NCBI GenBank assembly: GCA_021779835.1
Contig: JAJXZX010000023.1
Span: 1-48,455 of the forward strand
Reading direction: 5' to 3'
Origin: Pseudomonadota bacterium
Lineage (GTDB): Bacteria > Pseudomonadota > Alphaproteobacteria > Rhodobacterales > Rhodobacteraceae
Length of the DNA stretch: 48,455 nucleotides
Positions within the stretch are counted from its first letter, which is position 1, and each line of letters opens with the position of its first letter. Shown piece by piece: positions 17,377-25,743 of the stretch. The notes beneath the pieces are model-generated. The model had not been told where the DNA came from. It made no database searches and saw only the letters and a list, made by a program, of their open reading frames with translations. The translations under genes were made by a program, and so were the position numbers.

Positions 17377-18563
17377 ACCAACTGTCTCTTCCCCTCGGGT
17401 TCATCCCGCTCGTTGACGCCGCCCCGCTGATCATCGCCAAGGAACTCGGCTTTGCCGAGGAAGAGCGGCTGTCCTTCGATCTGAAACGCGCGGCGTCGTG
17501 GTCGATGCTGCGCGATATGCTCAGCTTCGGTCAGGTGGATGGGGCGCACATGCTCTCGCCGGTGCCGGTTGCGACCGCCTTGGGGCTTGGCGGCGCGGGT
17601 GGGCGGCTTGATGCGCTGCAGGTGCTGGCGGTCAACGGCACTGTAATCGGCGTCTCACGCGCGCTGGCAGCTCGGATGAGCGCGGCCGGGCACCCGTTCG
17701 ACTTCGCCGATGCCGAAGCTGCGGGCCACGCGCTGATCGCGGCAAAAGGTGCGCCCCTGCGCATCGGGGTCCCCTTTCCATTCTCGATGCATGCCGAGTT
17801 GCTATATTATTGGCTGGGCGCACTGGGTGTGCACGCGCCGCAACATCTGATCGTGCGCACCATACCGCCACCCCTCATGGCCGAGGCGCTTGCCAGCGGA
17901 GAAATCGACGCCTTTTGCGTGGGCGAGCCGTGGGGGTCGGTTGCCGTCGAAACGGGCGCGGGCGCGCTTTTGCTGCCTGGGGCGGCGATCTGGTCCTTCG
18001 CACCGGAAAAGGTGCTGGCCGTGCGCCATGACTGGGCCGACGCCAACCCCGACATCGCGGGCCGTCTGATGCGTGCCGTTTGGCGGGCGGGCCGCTGGCT
18101 GGGTGCAAGCGAAAACCACACCACTGCCGCCGAAATTCTGGCGCGGTCGGTCTACCTGAACGTCGCGGCCGAAATCATAGACCGCGCGCTGGCGGGCGAG
18201 CTGATCTTGTCGCAAACCGGCGCAGAGGCGCGCGCTCCGCAGTTTCTGGAGTTTCATGCCGGGGCCGCAACCTTCCCCTGGCGTAGTCAGGCAGAGTGGA
18301 TCGGCATGCAAATCGCGGCGCGTCTGGGACTTGACCGATCACAGGCGGTCACTGCCGCACGCGCCGTCTTCCGACCGGATCTGTACCGCCGCAACCTTGC
18401 CGGAATCGTGCATAGGATGCCGATCTCGTCCGACAAGGTCGAAGGCGGCCTCGTGCATGCCGAGACCCTCACCGGGGCCGAAGACAGTGTGGTTCTGAAC
18501 CGAAACCGCTTTTTCGACGGTCGCATATTCGATCCAACCGGCGGAAAAGTGACTAAATCTTAG
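17373..18563 (+). CDS. nasS: Nitrate/nitrite sensor NasS (cytoplasmic NrtA/CmpA-like binding protein)
   Basis: Belongs to the nitrate-binding protein family but has no signal peptide: it begins directly with LPLGFIPLVDAAPLIIAKEL, so it stays in the cytoplasm as a sensor. Family blocks include QVDGAHMLSPVPVA, IGVPFPFSMHAELLYYW and GEIDAFCVGEPWGSVA. It is 396 aa. In characterised bacteria NasS binds NasT in the absence of nitrate or nitrite and releases it when they are present. The 4-base overlap with nasT supports joint synthesis and complex formation. It is followed by the regulated leader of the structural genes. Confidence 0.93.
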   Translation: MNQLSLPLGFIPLVDAAPLIIAKELGFAEEERLSFDLKRAASWSMLRDMLSFGQVDGAHMLSPVPVATALGLGGAGGRLDALQVLAVNGTVIGVSRALAARMSAAGHPFDFADAEAAGHALIAAKGAPLRIGVPFPFSMHAELLYYWLGALGVHAPQHLIVRTIPPPLMAEALASGEIDAFCVGEPWGSVAVETGAGALLLPGAAIWSFAPEKVLAVRHDWADANPDIAGRLMRAVWRAGRWLGASENHTTAAEILARSVYLNVAAEIIDRALAGELILSQTGAEARAPQFLEFHAGAATFPWRSQAEWIGMQIAARLGLDRSQAVTAARAVFRPDLYRRNLAGIVHRMPISSDKVEGGLVHAETLTGAEDSVVLNRNRFFDGRIFDPTGGKVTKS

Positions 18564-18776
18564 GCGGAGTTGCTGCGATGCAGCGAATTGCCCCTGACCA
18601 TCTATGGCGCGAATCAATGCCTCAGCCCTAGATGGACGCAACGGAGCAACGACGTTCCGCCATTTCCCGAGAATCTGGGATCAGAGCAAAGCCGCTCGAC
18701 CCGTCACTTCTTCAGTGACGCGTGTCGTCGGCTTTTTTCGTTTTGCTGCATCGTCCGCTATGACAGGGAACCAAAC
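18564..18776 (+). promoter_or_regulatory. NasT-responsive leader RNA (antitermination region) of the nitrate operon
   Basis: Between nasS and nrtA I see, in order: stem TTGCTGC/GCAGCGA (18570-18586); a long stem CCATCTA/TAGATGG (18598-18635) whose inner arm GCG/TGC closes the 6-base loop AATCAA (18612-18617); stem CGGAGC/GTTCCG (18642-18659) closing the 6-base loop AACGAC; then a strong intrinsic terminator. ANTAR proteins bind paired hairpins with 6-base loops having A at position 1 and G at position 4. The AACGAC loop fits exactly; the AATCAA loop has A1 but C4. Antitermination by the adjacent NasT is inferred from this layout. Confidence 0.8.
18688..18738 (+). terminator. Intrinsic terminator in the nrtA leader
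   Basis: Nested stem: AAAGCCG (18688-18694) with CGGCTTT (18729-18735); CGAC (18697-18700) with GTCG (18724-18727); CGTCACT (18702-18708) with AGTGACG (18714-18720) around the loop TCTTC. A run of six T (18733-18738) follows. It lies 39 bases before the nrtA start, in the position expected for regulated termination rather than an operon end. Confidence 0.9.
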
Positions 18777-20138
18777 ATGAAGATCTGCGCCGCCATAGTA
18801 ACCGCCGCCACACTCTTCGCCGCGCCCACATGGGCAAAAATGCTGGACGTTGAAAAGGACACGCTGACGCTTGGCTTCATCAAGCTGACCGATATGGCCC
18901 CGCTCGCCATCGCCAAGGAAAAGCACTTTTTCGAGCATGAAGGCCTCTACGTCACGCTTGAGCCGCAGGCAAACTGGAAGGTGCTTCTCGACCGGGTGAT
19001 CTCGGGTGAGCTGGACGGCGCACACATGCTGGCGGGGCAACCGTTGGCGGCGACGATCGGCTACGGCACCAAGGCCCACATCATCACGCCCTTCGCGATG
19101 GACCTGAACGGCAACGCGATCACTGTATCTAATGCGATCTGGGACGCGATGAGGCCGAATGTAAAGATGGGCACCGATGGCAAGCCGCTGCACCCGATCG
19201 GGGCGGATGCGCTGAAGCCGGTCGTGGCCAGCTACCGCGCGCAGGGCAAGCCGTTCAACATGGGCATGGTGTTCCCGGTTTCCTCGCATAACTACCAACT
19301 GCGCTATTGGCTTGCCGCGGGCGGGCTGATGCCGGGCTACTATGGCCCCTCCGACACCTCGGGCCAGATTGGCGCCAATGTCCTGCTGTCTGTGACACCG
19401 CCGCCGCAGATGCCTTCGACCCTCGAGGCTGGCACGATTTACGGCTATTGCGTCGGTGAGCCGTGGAACGAGGCGGCTGTCGCGAAGGGTATCGGCGTGC
19501 CGGTGGTGACCTCGTATGAGATATGGAAGAACAACCCGGAAAAGGTCTTTGGCGTCACCGCGGAATTTGCGCAGAAATACCCGAACACCACGCTGGCGCT
19601 GACCAAGGCGTTGATCCGCGCGGCGATATGGCTGGACGAGGATAACGGCAAGAATCGCGCCGAGGCGGTTAAAATCCTGAGCGAACCGCAGTATGTCGGA
19701 GCCGATGCGAACGTCATTGCCAACTCGATGACCGGCACCTTCGAGTATGAAAAGGGCGACCAGCGCGCTCTGCCTGATTTCAATGTCTTCTTCCGTTATA
19801 ACGCGACCTACCCGTTCTACTCGGACGCGGTCTGGTATCTGACGCAGATGCGCCGCTGGGGACAGATCCCGCAGGGCCACGACGACGCATGGTATTCGGC
19901 AGAGGCGAAGTCGGTCTACAAGCCCTCGATCTACCTTCAAGCTGCCAAGATGCTGGTGGATGAGGGTAAGGCGAAGGCGTCCGATTTTCCTTGGAATAGT
20001 GATGGTTACAAACCCGCCACCACGGATTTCATCGATGGCGTCAGCTATGATGGCAAGACCCCTAATGCCTATATCGACAGCCTGAAGATCGGGCTGAAAG
20101 ACCAGCAGACCGTCGTTGATGGCAAGGTCACGAACTGA
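18777..20138 (+). CDS. nrtA: Nitrate ABC transporter, periplasmic substrate-binding protein
   Basis: Binds nitrate (and perhaps nitrite) in the periplasm for uptake. From the ATG at 18777 it has a Sec signal (residues 1-20, cleaved near TWA-KML). The NrtA/CmpA fold follows: [50 protein letters not shown] and [15 protein letters not shown]. The product is 453 aa. There is no lipobox, so it is soluble. It is the first structural gene after the regulated leader. A strong hairpin directly after its stop probably keeps its mRNA more abundant than that of the membrane components. Confidence 0.94.
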   Translation: MKICAAIVTAATLFAAPTWAKMLDVEKDTLTLGFIKLTDMAPLAIAKEKHFFEHEGLYVTLEPQANWKVLLDRVISGELDGAHMLAGQPLAATIGYGTKAHIITPFAMDLNGNAITVSNAIWDAMRPNVKMGTDGKPLHPIGADALKPVVASYRAQGKPFNMGMVFPVSSHNYQLRYWLAAGGLMPGYYGPSDTSGQIGANVLLSVTPPPQMPSTLEAGTIYGYCVGEPWNEAAVAKGIGVPVVTSYEIWKNNPEKVFGVTAEFAQKYPNTTLALTKALIRAAIWLDEDNGKNRAEAVKILSEPQYVGADANVIANSMTGTFEYEKGDQRALPDFNVFFRYNATYPFYSDAVWYLTQMRRWGQIPQGHDDAWYSAEAKSVYKPSIYLQAAKMLVDEGKAKASDFPWNSDGYKPATTDFIDGVSYDGKTPNAYIDSLKIGLKDQQTVVDGKVTN

Positions 20139-20143
20139 CCGCA

Positions 20144-20170
20144 GCGGCCCGTCCCGGCGGGGCGGGCCGC
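20144..20170 (+). repeat. GC-rich hairpin between nrtA and nrtB
   Basis: GCGGCCCG (20144-20151) pairs perfectly with CGGGCCGC (20163-20170), and the loop contains a further CCC/GGG pair. It begins 5 bases after the nrtA stop and has no T-tract. Such intercistronic stems after binding-protein genes commonly stabilise the upstream message; that role is inferred here. Confidence 0.8.
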
Positions 20171-20193
20171 ACATCTCGCGCCCATTCAGGAAC

Positions 20194-21282
20194 ATGACAA
20201 TGACCGCAATCGACACCTCGCCTCCGAAAGTTGCCAATGGCATCTCACGTCGCGAACGCACTTCCACACGCATCAACACGCTGGACACCTGGTTGAAGGT
20301 CGTGGGCCTCCCTTGGGTCGCGCCGATCCTGCGTATTGTCGCTGGTGACACACCGCGCGCTCAGGCCAAGGAACTGTTCCGCTTGCTTGGCATTCCGTTC
20401 TTGGCCATTTGCGGCTTCCTGCTGCTCTGGGGCGCGCTGGCGCCGCAAGTGCAAACTTCCCTTGGCGCCGTCCCGGGGCCGGTGCAGGTCTGGCAACAAG
20501 CGGTGGCGCTGAACGCCGAGGCCGTCGCGACAGATCAGAAGGCCGCGGACTTCTACGCCCGCGAAGCCGCGCGCAACGTGCAACTGGTGGCCGACGGTCA
20601 GGCCGACCGGGTGAAGCACCACGAATTCACTGGCGCGCCCACCTATTACCAGCAGATCTGGACCTCGATCAAAACCGTCTTCTTCGGCTTTCTGCTGGGC
20701 ACGTTGGTGGCGGTTCCACTGGGCATTGTTTCGGGCCTGTCGCCCACCGCCAATGCCGCTATCAACCCGCTGGTGCAGATCTTCAAGCCGGTCTCGCCTC
20801 TCGCGTGGCTGCCAATTGTCACCATGGTCGTTTCGGCCGCATACGCTACGAACGATGGGTATTTCAGCAGATCCTTCCTGATTTCCGCGATCACCGTCAC
20901 GCTTTGCTCGCTTTGGCCCACGCTGATCAACACGGCGCTTGGCGTCGCCTCGATCGACCGTGATCTGGTTAACGTCGGGCGCGTGCTGAAGCTGGGCACC
21001 TGGACCCGGATTACCAAGCTGGTGCTCCCTTCCGCGTTACCGCTGATCTTCACCGGCATGAGGCTTAGCCTCGGCGTGGGCTGGATGGTGCTGATCGCGG
21101 CAGAGATGCTGGCGCAGAACCCCGGCCTTGGCAAATTCGTCTGGGACGAGTTCCAGAACGGCTCATCCAACAGCCTCGCACGGATCATGGTCGCCGTGCT
21201 GACCATCGGCATCATCGGCTTCCTGCTTGACCGAATAATGCTGGCGCTGCAGCAGATATTCACCTTCTCGGCACATCGGTGA
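20194..21282 (+). CDS. nrtB: Nitrate ABC transporter permease
   Basis: Inner-membrane channel of the nitrate importer, 362 aa. The ATG at 20194 (MTMTAIDTS) follows AGGAAC; the longer frame overlapping nrtA has no such support. A first span is at about residues 68-85. The main permease domain is in the C-terminal half, with the ATPase-coupling loop VNVGRVLKLGTWTRITKLVLP followed by ALPLIFTGMRLSLGVGWMVL, matching the EAA-type loop of NrtB/SsuC permeases. A long polar insertion at about 95-150 between the first span and the next (DQKADFYAREAARN region) is seen in many NrtB proteins. Confidence 0.92.
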   Translation: MTMTAIDTSPPKVANGISRRERTSTRINTLDTWLKVVGLPWVAPILRIVAGDTPRAQAKELFRLLGIPFLAICGFLLLWGALAPQVQTSLGAVPGPVQVWQQAVALNAEAVATDQKAADFYAREAARNVQLVADGQADRVKHHEFTGAPTYYQQIWTSIKTVFFGFLLGTLVAVPLGIVSGLSPTANAAINPLVQIFKPVSPLAWLPIVTMVVSAAYATNDGYFSRSFLISAITVTLCSLWPTLINTALGVASIDRDLVNVGRVLKLGTWTRITKLVLPSALPLIFTGMRLSLGVGWMVLIAAEMLAQNPGLGKFVWDEFQNGSSNSLARIMVAVLTIGIIGFLLDRIMLALQQIFTFSAHR

Positions 21283-21287
21283 TCGCC

Positions 21288-22958
21288 ATGAGTATCCTTG
21301 AATTCACTAATGTCTGCAAAGGGTTCGGCGTGGGCAGCGCGCGCCGCGAAGTGTTGCGCGATGTCACACTCTCGGTCGCTGAAGGCGAGTTTCTGGCGAT
21401 CCTCGGCTTTTCGGGAACCGGCAAGACGACCCTGATCAACCTGATCGCCGGGTTGCAGGCCCCCGATAGCGGCACCGCCACCTATCGCAGCGCGCCCATC
21501 ACCGGCCCGGGGCCAGAGCGTGGGCTGGTGTTTCAGTCCTATTCGTTGATGCCGTGGCTGACGGTGGCCGGCAATATCCAACTTGCGGTCGATGCCGTGC
21601 ATGGCCAGCTTCCGCGCGCAGAGCGCCGCGCTCTCGTCGCCAAATACATCGCAACGGTGGGCCTTGCCCATGCCGCAGACCGGCGACCCGCAGAGCTGTC
21701 CGGGGGTATGCGTCAACGCGTCTCTGTCGCCCGTGCGCTGGCGATGAACCCCGAGATGCTGCTGCTTGACGAGCCGTTGTCGGCCCTCGATGCGCTCACC
21801 CGCGCCAGCCTTCAGGACGAGATCGAGGCGATCTGGGAGGCCGACCGAAAAACGGTTGTGCTGATCACCAATGACGTGGATGAGGCGATCCTTTTGGCCG
21901 ACCGCATCGTGCCGTTGAACCCCGACGGCACGCTTGGCGCGCCCTTCGCTGTTACGCTGCCGCGCCCGCGCGATCGGTCAGGCGTCAACCATGACCCCGC
22001 CTTCAAACAACTCCGGGCCGATGTAACCAAATACCTGATGGATGTCGGCATAGCCTCGAAGGTTGAGGAAACCCGCCGTTTGCCGAAAGTGACCCCCCTG
22101 CACGCGTTGCCCAATGCGTACGCTCAGGCCGCCGTCAGTGCCACCGATGACCGCTATCTGCACTACTCCCAACTGCACAAGAACTATGCCACGCCCAAGG
22201 GGCCGGTCACGGTAGTCGAAGACTTCGAACTTACCCTGAAGAAGGGCGAATTCGTCAGCCTGATTGGCCATTCCGGCTGTGGCAAGTCCACGGTCCTGAC
22301 CATGACGGCGGGCCTCAACGACATCTCTAAAGGTGCCATCAAGCTTGATGGACTGCACGTCGAGGGCGCCGATCCCGAACGCGCGGTGGTGTTCCAATCG
22401 CCCTGCCTGTTTCCTTGGCTGACCGCCAAGGAAAACGTCGCGATCGGCGTTGACCGGGTCTATCCCAAGGCGACGCAACCCGAGCGGCAAGAGGTGGTGG
22501 AATACTATCTTGAACGCGTGGGTCTTGCCGACGCGATGGACCGCACCGCCGCCACCATGTCGAACGGCATGCGCCAGCGCGTCGGCATCGCCCGCGCCTT
22601 CGCTTTGTCACCCAAGCTTCTGTTGCTGGATGAACCCTTCGGAATGCTCGACAGCCTGACCCGATGGGAGCTTCAAGAGGTGCTGATGGAGGTGTGGAGC
22701 CGCACCAAGGTCACCGCCGTCTGCGTCACGCATGATGTGGACGAGGCGATCCTTCTTGCCGACCGCGTGGTGATGATGACCAACGGCCCGCGCGCCACCA
22801 TCGGCCGTATTCTTGACGTGACGCTGCCGCGCCCGCGCACCCGTAAGACACTGCTGGAACACCCCGATTACTACCGCTACCGCGCCGAGGTTCTGGATTT
22901 CCTCGCCGAATACGAACACGGCCGCAACCCCGCCGCCAAAGCAGAGGAGGCCGCATGA
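21288..22958 (+). CDS. Nitrate ABC transporter ATPase with two nucleotide-binding domains (NrtC-NrtD type fusion)
   Basis: One chain of 557 aa carries both ATPase domains of the importer. Domain 1: Walker A GFSGTGKTT, signature LSGGMRQRV, Walker B LLLDEPLSALD, and LITNDVDEA, where the switch histidine is asparagine (N195). Domain 2: Walker A GHSGCGKST, signature MSNGMRQRV, Walker B LLLDEPFGMLD, and a normal switch histidine, H482 (VTHDVDEA). The domains are joined by about 70 residues. One composite ATP site therefore looks canonical and the other degenerate. I prefer the ATG at 21288; a GTG at 21279 overlaps the nrtB stop. Its end overlaps nirB by ATGA. Confidence 0.92.
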   Translation: MSILEFTNVCKGFGVGSARREVLRDVTLSVAEGEFLAILGFSGTGKTTLINLIAGLQAPDSGTATYRSAPITGPGPERGLVFQSYSLMPWLTVAGNIQLAVDAVHGQLPRAERRALVAKYIATVGLAHAADRRPAELSGGMRQRVSVARALAMNPEMLLLDEPLSALDALTRASLQDEIEAIWEADRKTVVLITNDVDEAILLADRIVPLNPDGTLGAPFAVTLPRPRDRSGVNHDPAFKQLRADVTKYLMDVGIASKVEETRRLPKVTPLHALPNAYAQAAVSATDDRYLHYSQLHKNYATPKGPVTVVEDFELTLKKGEFVSLIGHSGCGKSTVLTMTAGLNDISKGAIKLDGLHVEGADPERAVVFQSPCLFPWLTAKENVAIGVDRVYPKATQPERQEVVEYYLERVGLADAMDRTAATMSNGMRQRVGIARAFALSPKLLLLDEPFGMLDSLTRWELQEVLMEVWSRTKVTAVCVTHDVDEAILLADRVVMMTNGPRATIGRILDVTLPRPRTRKTLLEHPDYYRYRAEVLDFLAEYEHGRNPAAKAEEAA

Positions 22959-25399
22959 TGGTCCAGAAACTTGTCGTCATCGGCGCGGGCATGGCCTCTG
23001 GGCGTGTGCTTGAGCACCTGTTCGAAGACATGCCGGGTGCCTACGACGTAACTCTCTTCGGGGCAGAGCCGCGCGGGAACTATAACCGCATCATGCTCTC
23101 GCCAGTTCTGTCGGGCGAAAAGACCTATGAGGATATCGTGACGCATGACGCAGGCTGGTATGCCGCGCACCACGTCACCTGCCGCTTTGGCGAGACCATC
23201 ACCAAGATAGATCGCGCCCGCAAGGTGGTGATCTCGGCCAAGGCCGAGACGCCCTATGATAAGCTGCTGATCGCCACCGGCTCGGCGCCTTTCATGATCC
23301 CCATCGCAGGGCGTGATCTGCCCGGCGTCATGCCCTACCGCGATCTGGATGACACCAACGCGATGGTTGCCGCGGCATCCAGACCCGGCGCCAGAGCCGT
23401 GGTAATCGGCGGCGGGCTTTTGGGGCTGGAGGCTGCTGCGGGCCTGCGTCTGCGCGGGATGGAGGTGGTGGTGCTGCACCTGATGGGCCACCTGATGGAG
23501 CGGCAACTGGACCCAGCCGCGGGCTATCTTCTGCAAAAAGACCTCGAACGACGAGGGATCAAGGTCCATTGCAAGGCGCAGACCAAAGCCATCCTGGGCA
23601 ACGGTCACGTCGAAGCGGTGCTGCTGGACGACGGCACCATTTATGACGCCGATATCGTGGTGATGGCGGTTGGTATCCGCCCTGAAACCCGCATCGCCAC
23701 GGATGCGCATCTTGAGGTGGAACGCGGCATCGTGGTCAGTGACCAGATGGTCACCTCCGACCCGGATATTCTGGCGGTCGGCGAATGCGTGCAGCATAAC
23801 GGCCAGCTTTTCGGCCTCGTCGCCCCGCTCTACGACATGGCAAAAGTCGCCGCGAAAACCCTGACGGCCGAGGCGGCGGCGTTCCGCCCGCAACAAACCT
23901 CGACCAAGCTCAAAGTAACTGGGGTGGACCTGTTCAGCGCGGGCGATTTCGCCGAAGGCGACGGGCGCGAGGAAATCGTGTTCCGCGACCCCTCGCGCGG
24001 GGTCTACAAACGACTGGTCTTGCAAGATAATCGCCTGATCGGCGCGGTGATCTATGGCGACACCGCTGACGGCAACTGGTTCTTTGGCCTTATCAAGGAT
24101 CAGACCAACATCGCCGACATGCGCGAAACCCTGATCTTTGGCCCCAGCTACCAAGGGGGTGCCTCGACGGACCCTATGGCGGCCGTTGCAGCATTGCCGC
24201 CTGAGGCGGAGATTTGCGGCTGCAACGGCGTGTGCAAAGGCAAGATCACCGAGGCGATTGCAGGCGGCGCCATCACGCTCGACGCGGTGCGGGCAAAAAC
24301 CAAGGCGTCCAGCTCTTGCGGCACTTGCACCGGGCTCGTCGAACAGGTTCTGGCCGTCACCCTGGGCGATGCCTACGCCGCGTCGACAGTAAAACCAATG
24401 TGCCCCTGCACCGATCTGGCGCATGAAGACGTGCGCCGCTTGATCAAGACCCGAGCGCTCAAATCCATCCCAGCCGTGATGCAAGAGCTGGGTTGGAAAA
24501 CCTCCTGCGGATGCCACTCCTGTCGCCCCGCACTTAACTTCTACCTGCTGGCCGACTGGCCGCTGGAGTATCAAGACGACCGTCAGTCACGCTTCGTGAA
24601 TGAACGCAACCATGCCAACATCCAGAAAGATGGCACTTATTCCGTGGTGCCCCGTATGTGGGGCGGCGTCACCTCGGCGCGTGAGCTGCGCGCCATCGCC
24701 GATGCGGCGGACAAATACGACGTGCCTATGGTCAAGGTCACCGGTGGCCAGCGCATCGACCTTCTGGGCGTGAAGAAAGAGGATCTGCCTGCGATGTGGG
24801 CCGACCTGAATGCGGCAGGCATGGTTTCCGGCCACGCCTATTCCAAGGGGCTGCGTACCGTCAAAACCTGTGTCGGAACCGAGTTCTGCCGCTTCGGCAC
24901 CCAGGATTCCACCGGCCTTGGCATCAAGCTGGAAAAACTGCTGTGGGGGTCGTGGACACCGCACAAGGTCAAACTCGGCGTCTCGGGCTGCCCGCGCAAC
25001 TGCGCCGAAGCGACCTGCAAGGATGTCGGCGTGGTCTGCGTCGACTCTGGCTACGAGATCGGTGTGGCGGGTGCTGCGGGCATGGAGGTTAAGGCCACTG
25101 AACTGCTCGCCAAAGTCACCACCGAGGCGGAAACCATCGAGATCATCACCGCCTTCATTCAGCTTTACCGCGAAAACGCGCGCTACCTCGACCGCCCCTG
25201 GAAGTGGGTCGCCAAGGTCGGCCTTCCGTGGGTGCAGGCAACCGTGGTCGAAGATAGCGCCACCCGCCGCGCATTGGTCGAGCGGTTCGACGTTTCGCAA
25301 TCCGTTTACCGCAAAGATCCCTGGACCGAACACGCCCGCCCAGAAGAGCGCGCGGCATGGGCCCCGCTTGCCGACCTGACACTGGAGGCCGCCGAATGA
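22955..25399 (+). CDS. nirB: Assimilatory nitrite reductase [NAD(P)H], large subunit
   Basis: Reduces nitrite to ammonium in the cytoplasm with six electrons from NAD(P)H. The N-terminal FAD/NAD(P)H domains show VVIGAGMASGRVLE and AVVIGGGLLGLEAA. A BFD-like [2Fe-2S] domain has C421, C423, C455 and C458. The C-terminal sirohaem/[4Fe-4S] domain has C639-x5-C645 and C679-x3-C683 (SGCPRNCAE). A further cysteine group (CPCTDLAHED, CGCHSCRP) lies between. At 814 aa it is full length. It overlaps the ATPase gene and nirD by 4 bases, and cysG downstream provides its sirohaem. Confidence 0.96.
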   Translation: MMVQKLVVIGAGMASGRVLEHLFEDMPGAYDVTLFGAEPRGNYNRIMLSPVLSGEKTYEDIVTHDAGWYAAHHVTCRFGETITKIDRARKVVISAKAETPYDKLLIATGSAPFMIPIAGRDLPGVMPYRDLDDTNAMVAAASRPGARAVVIGGGLLGLEAAAGLRLRGMEVVVLHLMGHLMERQLDPAAGYLLQKDLERRGIKVHCKAQTKAILGNGHVEAVLLDDGTIYDADIVVMAVGIRPETRIATDAHLEVERGIVVSDQMVTSDPDILAVGECVQHNGQLFGLVAPLYDMAKVAAKTLTAEAAAFRPQQTSTKLKVTGVDLFSAGDFAEGDGREEIVFRDPSRGVYKRLVLQDNRLIGAVIYGDTADGNWFFGLIKDQTNIADMRETLIFGPSYQGGASTDPMAAVAALPPEAEICGCNGVCKGKITEAIAGGAITLDAVRAKTKASSSCGTCTGLVEQVLAVTLGDAYAASTVKPMCPCTDLAHEDVRRLIKTRALKSIPAVMQELGWKTSCGCHSCRPALNFYLLADWPLEYQDDRQSRFVNERNHANIQKDGTYSVVPRMWGGVTSARELRAIADAADKYDVPMVKVTGGQRIDLLGVKKEDLPAMWADLNAAGMVSGHAYSKGLRTVKTCVGTEFCRFGTQDSTGLGIKLEKLLWGSWTPHKVKLGVSGCPRNCAEATCKDVGVVCVDSGYEIGVAGAAGMEVKATELLAKVTTEAETIEIITAFIQLYRENARYLDRPWKWVAKVGLPWVQATVVEDSATRRALVERFDVSQSVYRKDPWTEHARPEERAAWAPLADLTLEAAE

Positions 25400-25743
25400 C
25401 CCAAGCTCCCTCCAGTTGGATCGACATCGGTGCCTTGTCCGACATCCCCCTGCGCGGCGCGCGCGTCGTTCGCACTCAAGGCGGCTGCATCGCGCTGTTC
25501 CGCACAGTTGGCGATCAGGTCTTTGCCATCGACGACCGCTGCCCCCACAAGGGCGGCCCCCTGTCCGAAGGCATCGTGCATGGCACCCGCGTCACCTGCC
25601 CGTTGCACAATCTGGTGCTCGACCTCGAAACCGGCCTCGCCTTAGGCGAGGATGCGGGTAGCGTCGCAACCCACCCGACTCGCGTCGAAGACGGGCGCAT
25701 CTGGCTCGACGCGGCGCTGTTGGAAAAGCGGTCCGCTGCATGA
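25396..25743 (+). CDS. nirD: Nitrite reductase small subunit (Rieske-type)
   Basis: A 115-aa partner of NirB with the Rieske fold. The two ligand boxes are CPHKGGPL and CPLHN, so both the cysteine and histidine ligands are present. Many NirD proteins lack these ligands, so here a [2Fe-2S] cluster may really be bound. The start at 25396 overlaps the nirB stop by ATGA, and its stop overlaps nasA in the same way, which points to tight translational coupling of the three genes. Confidence 0.93.
   Translation: MTQAPSSWIDIGALSDIPLRGARVVRTQGGCIALFRTVGDQVFAIDDRCPHKGGPLSEGIVHGTRVTCPLHNLVLDLETGLALGEDAGSVATHPTRVEDGRIWLDAALLEKRSAA

Noticed and set aside
18681..20351. 556-aa minus-strand frame covering nrtA
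   Set aside because: Antisense shadow of nrtA. It is very rich in arginine and histidine, with no domain and no start signal.
22877..24574. 565-aa minus-strand frame across nirB
   Set aside because: Antisense of nirB in GC-rich DNA. The nirB frame has all cofactor motifs; this one has none.
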